This document shows positions 33,396 to 41,298 of a stretch of 64,000 bases of DNA, piece by piece. Below the pieces are notes generated by a model that saw only the letters and a list, made by a program, of their open reading frames with translations, searched no databases and had not been told where the DNA came from. The DNA is from Candidatus Villigracilis adiacens (lineage in GTDB: Bacteria > Chloroflexota > Anaerolineae > Anaerolineales > Villigracilaceae): assembly GCA_016703605.1 (NCBI GenBank), contig JADJBU010000008.1, positions 1 to 64,000 of the forward strand, written 5' to 3'. Numbering within the stretch: the first letter of the stretch is position 1; every line of letters starts with the position of its first letter. The position numbers and the translations under genes are program-made.

Positions 33396-35020
33396 AGCCC
33401 GCCTCGCATCACAGTGGCGTTATAGAAGAAATGAGCAATGGTTCCAAGGGCTAATGCCAGCCAGTAGGGGAAGCGCAGTTTAATGCGCATCAGGGTCACA
33501 AGCGATGTAAAAATGAAATGTGCCGCCAATGGAATCAATAAGAACACGCCCGCTCCAAACAAAGCGCTGGAGACATTGGCTTGTGAAACTACGCTGACCG
33601 AAATCAGCAAAAGCAATTTTTCACCGATCAAGAATCCAAGCGCCGAGAGGAAAGACAACCCAATGATCTCGCGCACCGAAGTCACCACGCCACGCTCTGC
33701 TAAAACGACGATACCGACCGTCTTGATCACTTCTTCGATCAGTGCGGCGGTGAGCAAGGTAGCACCAAGGATCAACCCCACTGGCAGGTTGGTGGCAAAT
33801 GCCAACATCACCACCTGCGCCATGTACACCGCCGGAATGACCAGCAGACTCCACAAGGTGACTGCGAACCAGGGCTTGGAATGTGCCATCATCAAATAAA
33901 TGGCATCCCCGATCTTGCGTGTGATGGGTTTGTAGCCCATCAAAAATTCTTCATTCAACAATCGTGTCCCGGCGAACATGGCAAAGCCAAAGATCGCCGT
34001 CATGGGCAACGAAGGCAATAGATACTCGCGCCAACCAAACGGTTCTGCGCGATACATTTTCACAGCCAACGTCAACGGCGAGATGTAAGCCAGGTCGCTG
34101 CTATTGGTGAACATCGCCGGAAAAACCAGATATGCCGTCGTCATTGTGGTCACCAGCATCGAAATAAAGGTCGTATCTTTGAAGTTACGATAAAACAACG
34201 GCACCATCAAATAGATCGCAAAGATGAACAGGGTCGTCGGCGCAAAGATCATCAACGCCAGCGGAATATCACCCTTCGTCAAATACGCGATCAGAATCGT
34301 GGTCGAGAGCGCGAACACGGCATACGGCAGCATCTTGCCAAGGATGATCTGCAGCGGCGTGACAGGCGCAGATAGCAATATCGTTAGACGGCGGTTGGAT
34401 TTTTCATCCATAAAACTGCTCGTAAAGAAAATGCTGATGAAGGTGATCGGCAGGATGTAGATCAACGCGACCAGCACCTGCGTAAAAGGAGCCGGAGGCG
34501 GAGTCAATGATGGGATGATGATCTCTTCAGGCTTGGTGGATTGTGGAAGTGCATCCACCGCATCGTTCCCCGCCGGAGGCTGTTCGGCGCTGAGATAGTT
34601 GATGCCCACCCGCAGCGGGAACGCATCTGCTTCTGCAAACGAATTCCCAACGCGAACGAGTTCTGACTTTTCCATGTATTGTTTGAGCGCGCGCTCAGCA
34701 AACTGAGACTTGTCATCTGCGCGTGAAAATACATCTTCATCGATGATGAGCAGGTCAATGGACTGATCTGCGAGAAGAGTTTGTCCTTCTTCCGCGCTGA
34801 CCTCGATCACTGCAAAACGGCTGTCATTGATCTCTGGTACATCGCCCGAAACGCCCACGCGATACAAACCGCTGCCCAGCGAAACTGTATCTCGCAAAGA
34901 ATATGCCGAAAGCCCCAACACTGCCAGCAAAAGGACCACCGCCAGCGGACTGGCTCCGCCGCCGAAACGTTTTCTTAAACGGGTAATTTCCCGCCATGCG
35001 ATCACAAGGATTTGATTCAT
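33392..35020 (-). CDS. ABC-2 permease fused to a PrsW-like membrane protease domain
   Basis: Residues 1 to about 390 are an ABC-2 permease related to the next gene, with an N-terminal helix, a large outer loop and DEKSNRRLTILLSAPVTPLQIILGKM. The last 150 residues form an additional membrane domain with EEVIK (429-433), FLIGE (463-467), His501 and HFFYN (530-534). EExxK, FxxxE and HxxxN are the motifs of PrsW/CPBP-type intramembrane proteases. ABC permeases fused to CPBP proteases are known, but the PrsW-like variant is less familiar to me. Length is 542 residues. Whether the protease part is catalytic is not shown. Confidence 0.82.
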   Translation of the reverse strand: MNQILVIAWREITRLRKRFGGGASPLAVVLLLAVLGLSAYSLRDTVSLGSGLYRVGVSGDVPEINDSRFAVIEVSAEEGQTLLADQSIDLLIIDEDVFSRADDKSQFAERALKQYMEKSELVRVGNSFAEADAFPLRVGINYLSAEQPPAGNDAVDALPQSTKPEEIIIPSLTPPPAPFTQVLVALIYILPITFISIFFTSSFMDEKSNRRLTILLSAPVTPLQIILGKMLPYAVFALSTTILIAYLTKGDIPLALMIFAPTTLFIFAIYLMVPLFYRNFKDTTFISMLVTTMTTAYLVFPAMFTNSSDLAYISPLTLAVKMYRAEPFGWREYLLPSLPMTAIFGFAMFAGTRLLNEEFLMGYKPITRKIGDAIYLMMAHSKPWFAVTLWSLLVIPAVYMAQVVMLAFATNLPVGLILGATLLTAALIEEVIKTVGIVVLAERGVVTSVREIIGLSFLSALGFLIGEKLLLLISVSVVSQANVSSALFGAGVFLLIPLAAHFIFTSLVTLMRIKLRFPYWLALALGTIAHFFYNATVMRGGL

Positions 35021-35062
35021 CGTTTTCTACGCTCGTCGTTTACTTTGAGATAAAATTACAAG

Positions 35063-35938
35063 ATGATACAACTTACAGACGTTTCCAAACGCTACGATAA
35101 TACTACAGTCGTTCACGGGCTGAACTTACAGATCAATCAGGGCGAGATCGTTGGCATCATCGGTCATAATGGCGCCGGGAAAAGCACCACCATGAAAATG
35201 ATCGCCGGGCTGATCGAACCCACCTCCGGCGATATCCGCGTGATGGGGCAGGATATGGTCAAGCACAGCATCAAGGTCAAACAGCGTATCGGCTATTTGC
35301 CCGAGGAAAGTCCGCTGTATGAGGCGATGACCGCCCAACAATATTTGATGTTCTTCTCCGAGCTTTATCAAATGCCACGTCAAAAAGCCATGGGGCGCAT
35401 TGACGGGTTGTTGGAGTCTCTGGGCTTGGAACAAAAGAATAAACTCACGGGTGAATATTCCAAGGGCATGAAACGCAAGACCGCTATTGCAAGAACTCTG
35501 TTACATGACCCTGAATTGCTCATCCTCGATGAACCGAATTCCGGTCTCGACCCGCTGACTTCCTTCTTTATTATCAACTATCTCAAAACCTTGAAGCGCG
35601 AGGGCAAGACCATCTTACTAAGTGCGCATAACCTATTCCACGTCGAAACCATCTGCGACCGGGTCGCCATCATCAAGAACGGCAAACTGCTGGTCTTCGA
35701 CACCATGGATGCGATCCGCTCGCGGCTTGGCAAGCGCGAATATCAAGTCATCTTCCATTCGGACGATAAATTGGATTACGAGCAGATCGGCGGCAATTAT
35801 ATTTTCCGCACGCATGATGTCGATGGCATCGCCCACATGCTCGAAACAGTCTCTGCCAAAGGCTGGACATTGGTAGACCTCTCCATGCGCGAATCCGCTT
35901 TGGAAGAAATCTACGTTAAATTGATGACAGGGGAATAG
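35063..35938 (+). CDS. ABC transporter ATP-binding protein
   Basis: The ATPase has Walker A GHNGAGKST, the Q-loop in YLPEESPLY, signature YSKGMKRKT, Walker B LLILDEP and the H-loop in LLSAHNLFHVE. A C-terminal extension of about 80 residues is typical of the NatA/CcmA-type exporter ATPases. YSKGM in place of LSGGQ is common in that group. It is divergent from the two permease genes across a 42-base gap, so the three probably form one exporter. The substrate is unknown. Confidence 0.92.
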   Translation: MIQLTDVSKRYDNTTVVHGLNLQINQGEIVGIIGHNGAGKSTTMKMIAGLIEPTSGDIRVMGQDMVKHSIKVKQRIGYLPEESPLYEAMTAQQYLMFFSELYQMPRQKAMGRIDGLLESLGLEQKNKLTGEYSKGMKRKTAIARTLLHDPELLILDEPNSGLDPLTSFFIINYLKTLKREGKTILLSAHNLFHVETICDRVAIIKNGKLLVFDTMDAIRSRLGKREYQVIFHSDDKLDYEQIGGNYIFRTHDVDGIAHMLETVSAKGWTLVDLSMRESALEEIYVKLMTGE

Positions 35939-35940
35939 TC

Positions 35941-36294
35941 ATGCCTGATAATAATCGCACGGTCTGGTCATCTTCTGATGGAGATCAGCGCAAGAAAACA
36001 AACCTCACCCCCAACCCCTCTCCTGGGAGGAGAGGGGCTTCACTGCCGCCGCAGCAACAGACCGCCTATCTACATCGCGAGTCAGGGGGTAGGGGAGGGA
36101 AGGTGGTTTCCGTCGTAAAGAACCTTGTCCTCACCGAAGAAGACCTGAAAACTCTCGCCAAGAAACTCAAACAGGAATGCGGCACAGGCGGAACGGTCAA
36201 GGACGGCATGATCGAAATCCAAGGCGAACACCGTCAACGCATGGCGGAGGTTCTGATGAAATTGGGTTACAAAGTAAAAATTGCAGGCGGATAA
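35941..36294 (+). CDS. SUI1/YciH translation factor with an embedded palindromic repeat
   Basis: The family (eIF1-like, YciH) acts in start-site selection. Residues 1-19 (MPDNNRTVWSSSDGDQRKK) and the C-terminal domain from VVSVVKNL to KVKIAGG, with CGTGGTVKDGMIEIQG, match the family. Between them, about 33 residues (LTPNPSPGRRGAS...HRESGGRGGK) are encoded by a GC-rich intergenic-type repeat that has kept the frame. In normal members this place holds a short basic hairpin ending KGRGGK, which the repeat partly imitates. The gene begins two bases after the ABC ATPase stop. Length is 117 residues. Confidence 0.8.
   Translation: MPDNNRTVWSSSDGDQRKKTNLTPNPSPGRRGASLPPQQQTAYLHRESGGRGGKVVSVVKNLVLTEEDLKTLAKKLKQECGTGGTVKDGMIEIQGEHRQRMAEVLMKLGYKVKIAGG
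36001..36100. repeat. CCTCACCCC-type palindromic repeat inside the SUI1 gene
   Basis: It starts cctcacccccaacccctctcc, forms a local hairpin (cccctctcc with ggagagggg, 36015-36037) and ends with a second G-rich arm (cagggggtaggggaggg). Repeats starting CCTCACCCCCAACCCC are familiar from non-coding DNA of many filamentous bacteria. Here the element is open in the SUI1 frame. Confidence 0.75.
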
Positions 36295-36329
36295 AAAAAG
36301 CGGACAGGCTCAACACCTCTCCGCTTTTT
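36295..36329. terminator. Bidirectional terminator
   Basis: aaaaagcgga (36295-36304) pairs with tccgcttttt (36320-36329) directly after the SUI1 stop codon, serving the plus-strand pair and possibly the convergent aminotransferase. Heptamer repeats (ttcacta/ttaccta) follow to 36365. Confidence 0.8.
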
Positions 36330-36372
36330 ACGATTACCGATTCACTATTACCTATTCACTATTTTCTTGCAC

Positions 36373-37551
36373 TTACCCATGCCTGCTCATGAACTTTTCC
36401 ATGCGGCGCAGGGCTTCTTCGATCTGTTCATACGAAGTGGCGTAACACATACGTACAAATCCTTCTCCGCCGGGTCCGAAGGCATTGCCCGGTACTACAG
36501 CCACACTTTCTTCACGCAATAATTTTTCGGCGAAGGTTTCATCGTCCATGCCAGAGGCTCGGATGTTGGGGAAGGTATAGAAGGCGCCCTTCGGCTCAAA
36601 GGTCGTCAGTCCGAGGCGGTTCAATCCACCCACCAATAAGCGGCGACGGCGGTCATATTCCGCGACCATTTCTGCCACATAAGGTTCGCCAGTTTTCAAG
36701 GCTTCAATGGCGGCATCTTGCGCGGTAGTCGGCGCGGACATGATGGTGTACTGATGAATGCGCACCATGCCAGCGATGATGTCCGCAGGGGCGCAGGCAT
36801 AGCCGATGCGCCAGCCCGTCATCGCATAATCTTTCGAGAAGCCACCCAATAGAACCGTGCGCTCTCTCAGGCTGTCACTCAAAGCCGGGAAGCAGACATG
36901 TTCAAAGTCATACACGAGGCGGTCATAGATTTCATCTGAAACAACGAGCAGGTCGAATTCTTCAGCGATCTTGCCGATTTCCACCATCACATCATGCGGA
37001 GCAACTGCACCAGTGGGGTTGGATGGGTAACCGATAAAAATGATCTTCGTGCGCGGCGTAATGGCTTTGCGGATATCTGCGGGGTCAACAGTAAAATTAT
37101 TTTCAAGCCGCGCGGGAATTTCCACCGGCACGCCACCTGCAAGGATCACCTCAGCTTGATACGAAACAAAACATGGGGTTGGGATGATGACTTCATCGCC
37201 CGGTTCAAGTACAGCAGTGAACGTAAGATACAACGCTTCAGAAACGCCCACGGTTGCAATGATCTCATCAACGGGGTTATATTTCACGTTATAAAGTTTC
37301 TTCAAATTGTCGGCAACCCCCTGGCGTAACTCCATCTTGCCGGAGTTCGATGTGTAATGCGTTTCGCCATTTTGCAGCGACCGAATACCCGCATCCAAAA
37401 TAGGTTTGGGCGTGGTGAAATCCGGTTCGCCGATGCCAAGCGAGATTACATCCTTCATCGTCGCGGCAATGTCGAAAAATTTTCGAATGCCGCTGGGTTT
37501 CAAACCCGCCACACGTTTTGAGAGTCGTTGTACTGCACCAATTTCCTGCAT
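36373..37551 (-). CDS. Class I/II PLP-dependent aminotransferase (aspartate aminotransferase-like)
   Basis: Fold-type I aminotransferase of 392 residues. It has LGIGEPDFTTPKPI near the start, the conserved GYPSNPTGA, the cofactor-contacting SDEIYDRLVY and the PLP lysine in LLGGFSKDYAMTGWRIGY, then FVRMCYA with the carboxylate-binding Arg. It belongs to the large group annotated as aspartate, aromatic or alanine aminotransferase, and substrate cannot be told from sequence alone. The ATG is at 37551. It is the last gene of a minus-strand block with the nucleotidyltransferase and reductase. Confidence 0.9.
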   Translation of the reverse strand: MQEIGAVQRLSKRVAGLKPSGIRKFFDIAATMKDVISLGIGEPDFTTPKPILDAGIRSLQNGETHYTSNSGKMELRQGVADNLKKLYNVKYNPVDEIIATVGVSEALYLTFTAVLEPGDEVIIPTPCFVSYQAEVILAGGVPVEIPARLENNFTVDPADIRKAITPRTKIIFIGYPSNPTGAVAPHDVMVEIGKIAEEFDLLVVSDEIYDRLVYDFEHVCFPALSDSLRERTVLLGGFSKDYAMTGWRIGYACAPADIIAGMVRIHQYTIMSAPTTAQDAAIEALKTGEPYVAEMVAEYDRRRRLLVGGLNRLGLTTFEPKGAFYTFPNIRASGMDDETFAEKLLREESVAVVPGNAFGPGGEGFVRMCYATSYEQIEEALRRMEKFMSRHG

Positions 37552-37590
37552 TAAGCCTCCTGCGCTCAGCCGCCGTCCCCGGCGGCGAGG

Positions 37591-37800
37591 TTAAATGGGT
37601 TGCACGTGCCAGTCGTCTGAAATTTCCTGGTACGTCAATTCGAACGCCAGACCATCCGTGGTCGTAACATAAAATCCCTTTTCGCCCGGTCCGCGCCAGC
37701 GCGAAAAAATTTCCACGATCTCATAGCGTCGTCCCTCCCACACCAGCGAAAGCGGACGCTCCGCATATTCCGTATCGGACCTGCACTCGACCGCTTCCAT
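37591..37800 (-). CDS. Small hypothetical protein (DUF6504-like)
   Basis: The 69-residue soluble protein begins MEAVECRSDTEYAERPLSL and has the beta-rich pattern VWEGRRYEIVEIFSRWR, GEKGFYVTTTDGLAFELTYQE and DDWHVQPI. It reminds me of small DUF6504 proteins found next to DNA polymerase genes in other bacteria, but the match is from memory. ATG 37800 lies one base after the nucleotidyltransferase stop, supporting co-transcription. Function unknown. Confidence 0.6.
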   Translation of the reverse strand: MEAVECRSDTEYAERPLSLVWEGRRYEIVEIFSRWRGPGEKGFYVTTTDGLAFELTYQEISDDWHVQPI

Positions 37801-37801
37801 T

Positions 37802-38830
37802 TTACAACTCGACTGAACTCGTGTCCCCAATATTCAACTGCATGACGTGACCATCGCCTCTTCCTTTAATTTTGGCTTGTTTGCCAACCAGCGAGCGGGT
37901 CAACGCTGCATCCTTGATCTCACAATCCGCTTCGACGATGGATTCTGAAACCTGCGCATTCTCGATCCTGCAATTCGCCCCGATCGAAGCGAAGGGACCT
38001 ATCTTTGAGTTACTGATCTTTGCGCTGGCATGAATAGCAGACGGTTCAATGATCTCAACATTCGAACCGTCAAACTTTCCAACCTGCGAACCGATCTTTT
38101 CCAACAGAACCTTATTCGTATCCAGTGTCGCTTCAATGGTTCCCGTATCCAGCCAGGTACTGATTTTCTGCGTCCGCACCTTTGCCCCGCCTTCGATCAT
38201 GATCGAAATCGCGTCCGTCATGAAATACTCGTTCTTGAGCATCACGCCGCGCTTCATCTGGTCGTCAATGGCGGCTAATACCTGTTCGGCGCTCCTAAAG
38301 TAATAACACCCAACCACCACAAGGTTGTTATCCATGCTTTGCGGCTTTTCGATGAAGCGCGTCACCCAGCCGTCCGCGCCTTCCTCCGCCACCCCAAAGC
38401 GGCGCGGATCTTCCACCGGCATCACCCATGCCACGCCGTCGGCGGCTTCCTTATCGAGAAACGAGAAGTCCGTTTCCATTAACGTATCCGAGAAGCACAT
38501 GATCATCGGACCTTTCAGGTATTCGCGCGAAAGCCACAGCGCGTGCGACTGTCCCTTCATCTCATGCTGCACTACAAAATGCGCTTTTAGTTTTGGGTAG
38601 TTTTCTTTGATGAATGCCGGGACCTGCAATTCGCCGAGGTAGGGTCCCACAATGAAAACAAACTCGGCATTCTCCGGGTCTGGCAGGGTCTTGAACATAT
38701 CCATCACATGCTCAAGCGAAGTCTTGCCAGCCACGCTCACCAGCGGCTTGGGTTTGCTCCAGGTGTGCGGTCTCATGCGGGTTCCCCAGCCTGCCATGGG
38801 GATGACGATCTTGATCGATTCACGGGTCAT
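37802..38830 (-). CDS. Sugar-phosphate nucleotidyltransferase (RmlA/GlmU-like)
   Basis: The N-terminal Rossmann-like domain has the nucleotide-binding loop IPMAGWGTRMRPHTWSKPKPLV and a later CFSDTLMETDF metal-binding region. The C-terminal third (from about residue 255) has hexapeptide-like repeats (SAIHASAKISNSKIGPFASIGANCRI) that form a left-handed beta helix. It probably makes an NDP-sugar from a sugar 1-phosphate; the sugar is unknown. I chose ATG 38830, giving 342 residues with the loop near the N-terminus. The frame is open to 39079 but overlaps the NUDIX gene. Confidence 0.88.
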   Translation of the reverse strand: MTRESIKIVIPMAGWGTRMRPHTWSKPKPLVSVAGKTSLEHVMDMFKTLPDPENAEFVFIVGPYLGELQVPAFIKENYPKLKAHFVVQHEMKGQSHALWLSREYLKGPMIMCFSDTLMETDFSFLDKEAADGVAWVMPVEDPRRFGVAEEGADGWVTRFIEKPQSMDNNLVVVGCYYFRSAEQVLAAIDDQMKRGVMLKNEYFMTDAISIMIEGGAKVRTQKISTWLDTGTIEATLDTNKVLLEKIGSQVGKFDGSNVEIIEPSAIHASAKISNSKIGPFASIGANCRIENAQVSESIVEADCEIKDAALTRSLVGKQAKIKGRGDGHVMQLNIGDTSSVEL

Positions 38831-38889
38831 AGTTTGAGGTTTCCATTCGTCAGGTTGTTTTCTTATTATACCGTTTTGAAAACCCCCAA

Positions 38890-39342
38890 CTACCATTCGC
38901 CGAAAAATTTCTGTTTGCCGCCCGAGGCGAATTTTTCGAGCAGGTTTCGATGGAGGGGATAGGTATCCCCGGGCAGCCGCGTCAACGGAAAAAGCTTCAT
39001 CTCCGCGATCTCCGCATCCGACCCGCCCACGAACCTGAAATCCCCGCACAAAAATACAGACGTATGATCCGTCTTCCAATCGACAAAACTGGTGTATACG
39101 CCCACAAATTCAAGCGATCCCAATTCCGCACCGGTCTCTTCGCGCGCCTCGCGCCGGGCAGACGCTTCCAAGGTTTCCCATTTTTTCACCCCGCCTCCCG
39201 GCATAAACCAGCCCTGCATATACGTATGGCGGATCAGCCAGACCCTGCCGTCCTCAACCATCATAACCCTCACCCCCATGCGGATGGGGCGAAAGAGAAA
39301 GCAATAAACCTTGTACCCGAGAAATAATATTCGCAGGTACAT
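38890..39342 (-). CDS. NUDIX hydrolase
   Basis: The NUDIX box is complete: GGGVKKWETLEASARREAREETGAELG, matching GX5EX7REUXEEXGU with metal-binding glutamates. The 150-residue protein hydrolyses a nucleoside diphosphate linked to another group; the substrate is not predictable. A hydrophobic patch at residues 3-18 could attach it to the membrane. Its start codon shares one base with the stop of the aldo/keto reductase (TAATG), indicating coupled translation. Confidence 0.9.
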   Translation of the reverse strand: MYLRILFLGYKVYCFLFRPIRMGVRVMMVEDGRVWLIRHTYMQGWFMPGGGVKKWETLEASARREAREETGAELGSLEFVGVYTSFVDWKTDHTSVFLCGDFRFVGGSDAEIAEMKLFPLTRLPGDTYPLHRNLLEKFASGGKQKFFGEW

Positions 39343-40325
39343 TACGAATGCCCCAACACCGGATGCGGTTGATAGAACTCCTCCAGCCGTTTGACTTCCT
39401 CATCGGATAGTTTGATATTCAACGCAGATATTGCCTGATCCAAATGCGCCTCTTTGCTGGACCCGATAATGGGCGCGGCGATATAAGCCTTGTTCAACGC
39501 CCAAGCCAACGCCACCTGTGACCCGCTCACGCCGCGTTCCCTGGCAATCTCTTGCACACGGTCTGCCACTTTGAAATCTCCATCGCGGAAATACAACTCA
39601 TTGGCAAACGGGTCGTTCTTGGCGCGCGCCGTTTCGCCGCCGCCGCCCGGTTTGCGATTGCCCGAGAAGAATCCGCGCGCCATGGGGCTCCATGGAATAA
39701 GACCCACGCCGGTTTCTACACACAAAGGAATCATCTCGCGTTCTTCTTCGCGATAGACGAGGTTATAGTGATTCTGCATCGAGACGAACTTTGTCCAGCC
39801 GTTCATCTCGGCTACATGCTGTGCCTTCATGAACTGCCACGCAAACATGGACGACGCGCCGATATATCTTGCTTTCCCCGCGCGGACAACATCATTCAAG
39901 GCTTCCATTGTCTCTTCGATGGGAGTGTTGTAGTCCCAGCGGTGAATTTGGTAGAGGTCCACGTAATCCATTTGCAGGCGCTTAAGCGATTTATCAATGC
40001 CATCCATGATGTGCTTGCGGGAGAGTCCGCGGTCGTTGACTTCGTCACTCATGGCGGAGAAGACCTTCGTGGCAACGATCACGTTTTCACGCTTCACACC
40101 GAAGTGGCGCAAGAGGTTGCCCGTAATTCGCTCACTCTCACCCAATGAATACACATCGGCAGTATCAAAGAAGTTAATGCCTGCGTCCAACGCCTTCTTC
40201 ACAAAGGGCTTGGCCGCTTCTTCATCTAAAACCCAATCACGCCAGGTCTTCGAGCCATAGGTCATCATGCCGAGGCACAGGCGTGAGACTTTCATGCCAG
40301 TTTTGCCAAGGTTTACGTATTGCAT
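39342..40325 (-). CDS. Aldo/keto reductase
   Basis: The TIM-barrel NADPH-dependent oxidoreductase has the Asp-Tyr pair in FDTADVYSLGESE, catalytic Lys in VIVATKV and His in DLYQIHRWD. The NADPH-binding end has IIGSSKEAHLDQAISAL. It resembles the YajO/Tas/L-glyceraldehyde 3-phosphate reductase group. Length is 327 residues. ATG 40325 has AAGGAG upstream; the open frame continues to 40484 but through a long hairpin. It is the first gene of the operon with the NUDIX gene. Confidence 0.92.
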   Translation of the reverse strand: MQYVNLGKTGMKVSRLCLGMMTYGSKTWRDWVLDEEAAKPFVKKALDAGINFFDTADVYSLGESERITGNLLRHFGVKRENVIVATKVFSAMSDEVNDRGLSRKHIMDGIDKSLKRLQMDYVDLYQIHRWDYNTPIEETMEALNDVVRAGKARYIGASSMFAWQFMKAQHVAEMNGWTKFVSMQNHYNLVYREEEREMIPLCVETGVGLIPWSPMARGFFSGNRKPGGGGETARAKNDPFANELYFRDGDFKVADRVQEIARERGVSGSQVALAWALNKAYIAAPIIGSSKEAHLDQAISALNIKLSDEEVKRLEEFYQPHPVLGHS

Positions 40326-40504
40326 GAGATTCTCCTTTTGTGGACGGCAGACCGCTGACCACGGACCGCGGTCTGCCGTCCACCGTCGGCGGCCGGTTAT
40401 ATGATCTTCAAACTCGCTAAACTTGTTGCCAACCTTAATTATGCTCCCTCCGCCGTCCTCGGCGGAGGAGTCGAAGCCAACCATTCGTTTATATCAGTAA
40501 TTAC
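40326..40504. repeat. Perfect 16-bp hairpin and CCGCC palindromes
   Basis: The arms 40340-40355 (gtggacggcagaccgc) and 40368-40383 are perfect complements. A second palindrome, ctccgccgtcctcggcggag, lies at about 40445-40468. Related ccgtcctcggcgg motifs recur at 37570, 41180 and 41270. The hairpin could protect or terminate the mRNA of an adjoining gene. No gene is present. Confidence 0.7.
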
Positions 40505-40632
40505 GTAACTACTCAGCCAATTCACTACCCTGTCTTGTCATTTCGAGTGGCGCGAGGCGCCACGAGAAATCCTTCTCAATATTGCGCTGGATTTCTCCTC
40601 GCTGGCGCTCGTCGAAATGACAGGCTGAGCAG
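40505..40632. repeat. Long palindromic repeat, family 2, copy 1
   Basis: The core tgtcatttcgagtggcgcg...cgagaaatcc and ggatttctcctcgctggcgctcgtcgaaatgaca are complementary halves. A closely related copy lies at 53062-53199. Elements with TCATTTCGAGCG and AGAAATC are widespread in bacterial genomes. This copy abuts the broken REP-associated transposase gene. Confidence 0.8.
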
Positions 40633-41153
40633 TTACGTAATTTCAATGATTGGTTTTCGTCCATAATCATAATACCCTGCGCTTGAATAAACATAATCTG
40701 CTCTATCATTCACCAAATTCCAGTTTTTAGCAATCGGGTTCTGGTGAATATAATCCAACTTCTGTTCCAAGACTTTCATTGAGAAGATGTTCTTTGCCTG
40801 AATATCCTGCCAGATACTATGTTTATGGCGTGGGTCTCGTTTTTCTTTTTCAAATATCTTCAGCCAATCTGTCTTGCCATCCTCTTGTACTTTTTTGAGG
40901 ATTTCATGGGCTGTAAATGAACCAAACTGTTGAGTAACTTGACCTATAGTTTGGTTTTCTGGTTTTATGAGTATATGAGCATGGGTTGGCATGATGACAA
41001 ATGCAAAAAGCAATAGACGTTTTTCTTTTTGCATCCAAGCGAACTAAGAATGACCCCAGTATATTTTGAGTGTTTAAACAAAGGAAGCCATTCAACAACT
41101 GTAGCCGTGACAAAATATAAATGAGTCGGGTCGTGAATGGAGTTGAAAGTCAT
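40633..41153 (-). pseudogene. REP-associated tyrosine transposase (IS200-like), frameshifted
   Basis: The first part (41153 to about 41040) reads MTFNSIHDPTHLYFVTATVV and the second, in another frame, WMQKEKRLLLFAFVIMPTHAHILIKPE. Adding one T near 41035 joins them into an ordinary Y1 transposase of about 172 residues. The HUH pair is MPTHAHILI and the catalytic Tyr is in LDYIHQNPI. Such RAYT proteins mobilise REP palindromes. Palindromes lie on both sides here (40505-40632 and about 41170-41300), so this may be the source of one repeat family. The frameshift suggests it is now inactive. Confidence 0.8.
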
Positions 41154-41164
41154 AAATATAGTTT

Positions 41165-41290
41165 GTACTGTAATCCGTCGCGCCGAGGACGGCGCTTTGA
41201 GCGTGTGTAGTGTTGCTTCCACTGCCGTCCTTGGCAGTGGATTTCTTGAATATAGCGTACTCTGTAATCTACCGCGCCGGGGACGGCGCT
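41165..41290. repeat. CGCCGAGGACGGCG-type palindromes
   Basis: The units cgcgccgaggacggcgctttgagc (about 41179) and cgcgccggggacggcgctttgagc (about 41271) bracket ccactgccgtccttggcagtgg. Each unit is followed by the same words and preceded by tgtaat(c/g)c-like sequence, so this is a tandem pair with about 92 bases between copies. Confidence 0.7.
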
Positions 41291-41298
41291 TTGAGCAG

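Noticed and set aside
38831..39079. Nucleotidyltransferase extension into the NUDIX gene
   Set aside because: The family begins a few residues before the GWGTRMRP loop, and the extension overlaps a coding NUDIX box in another frame.
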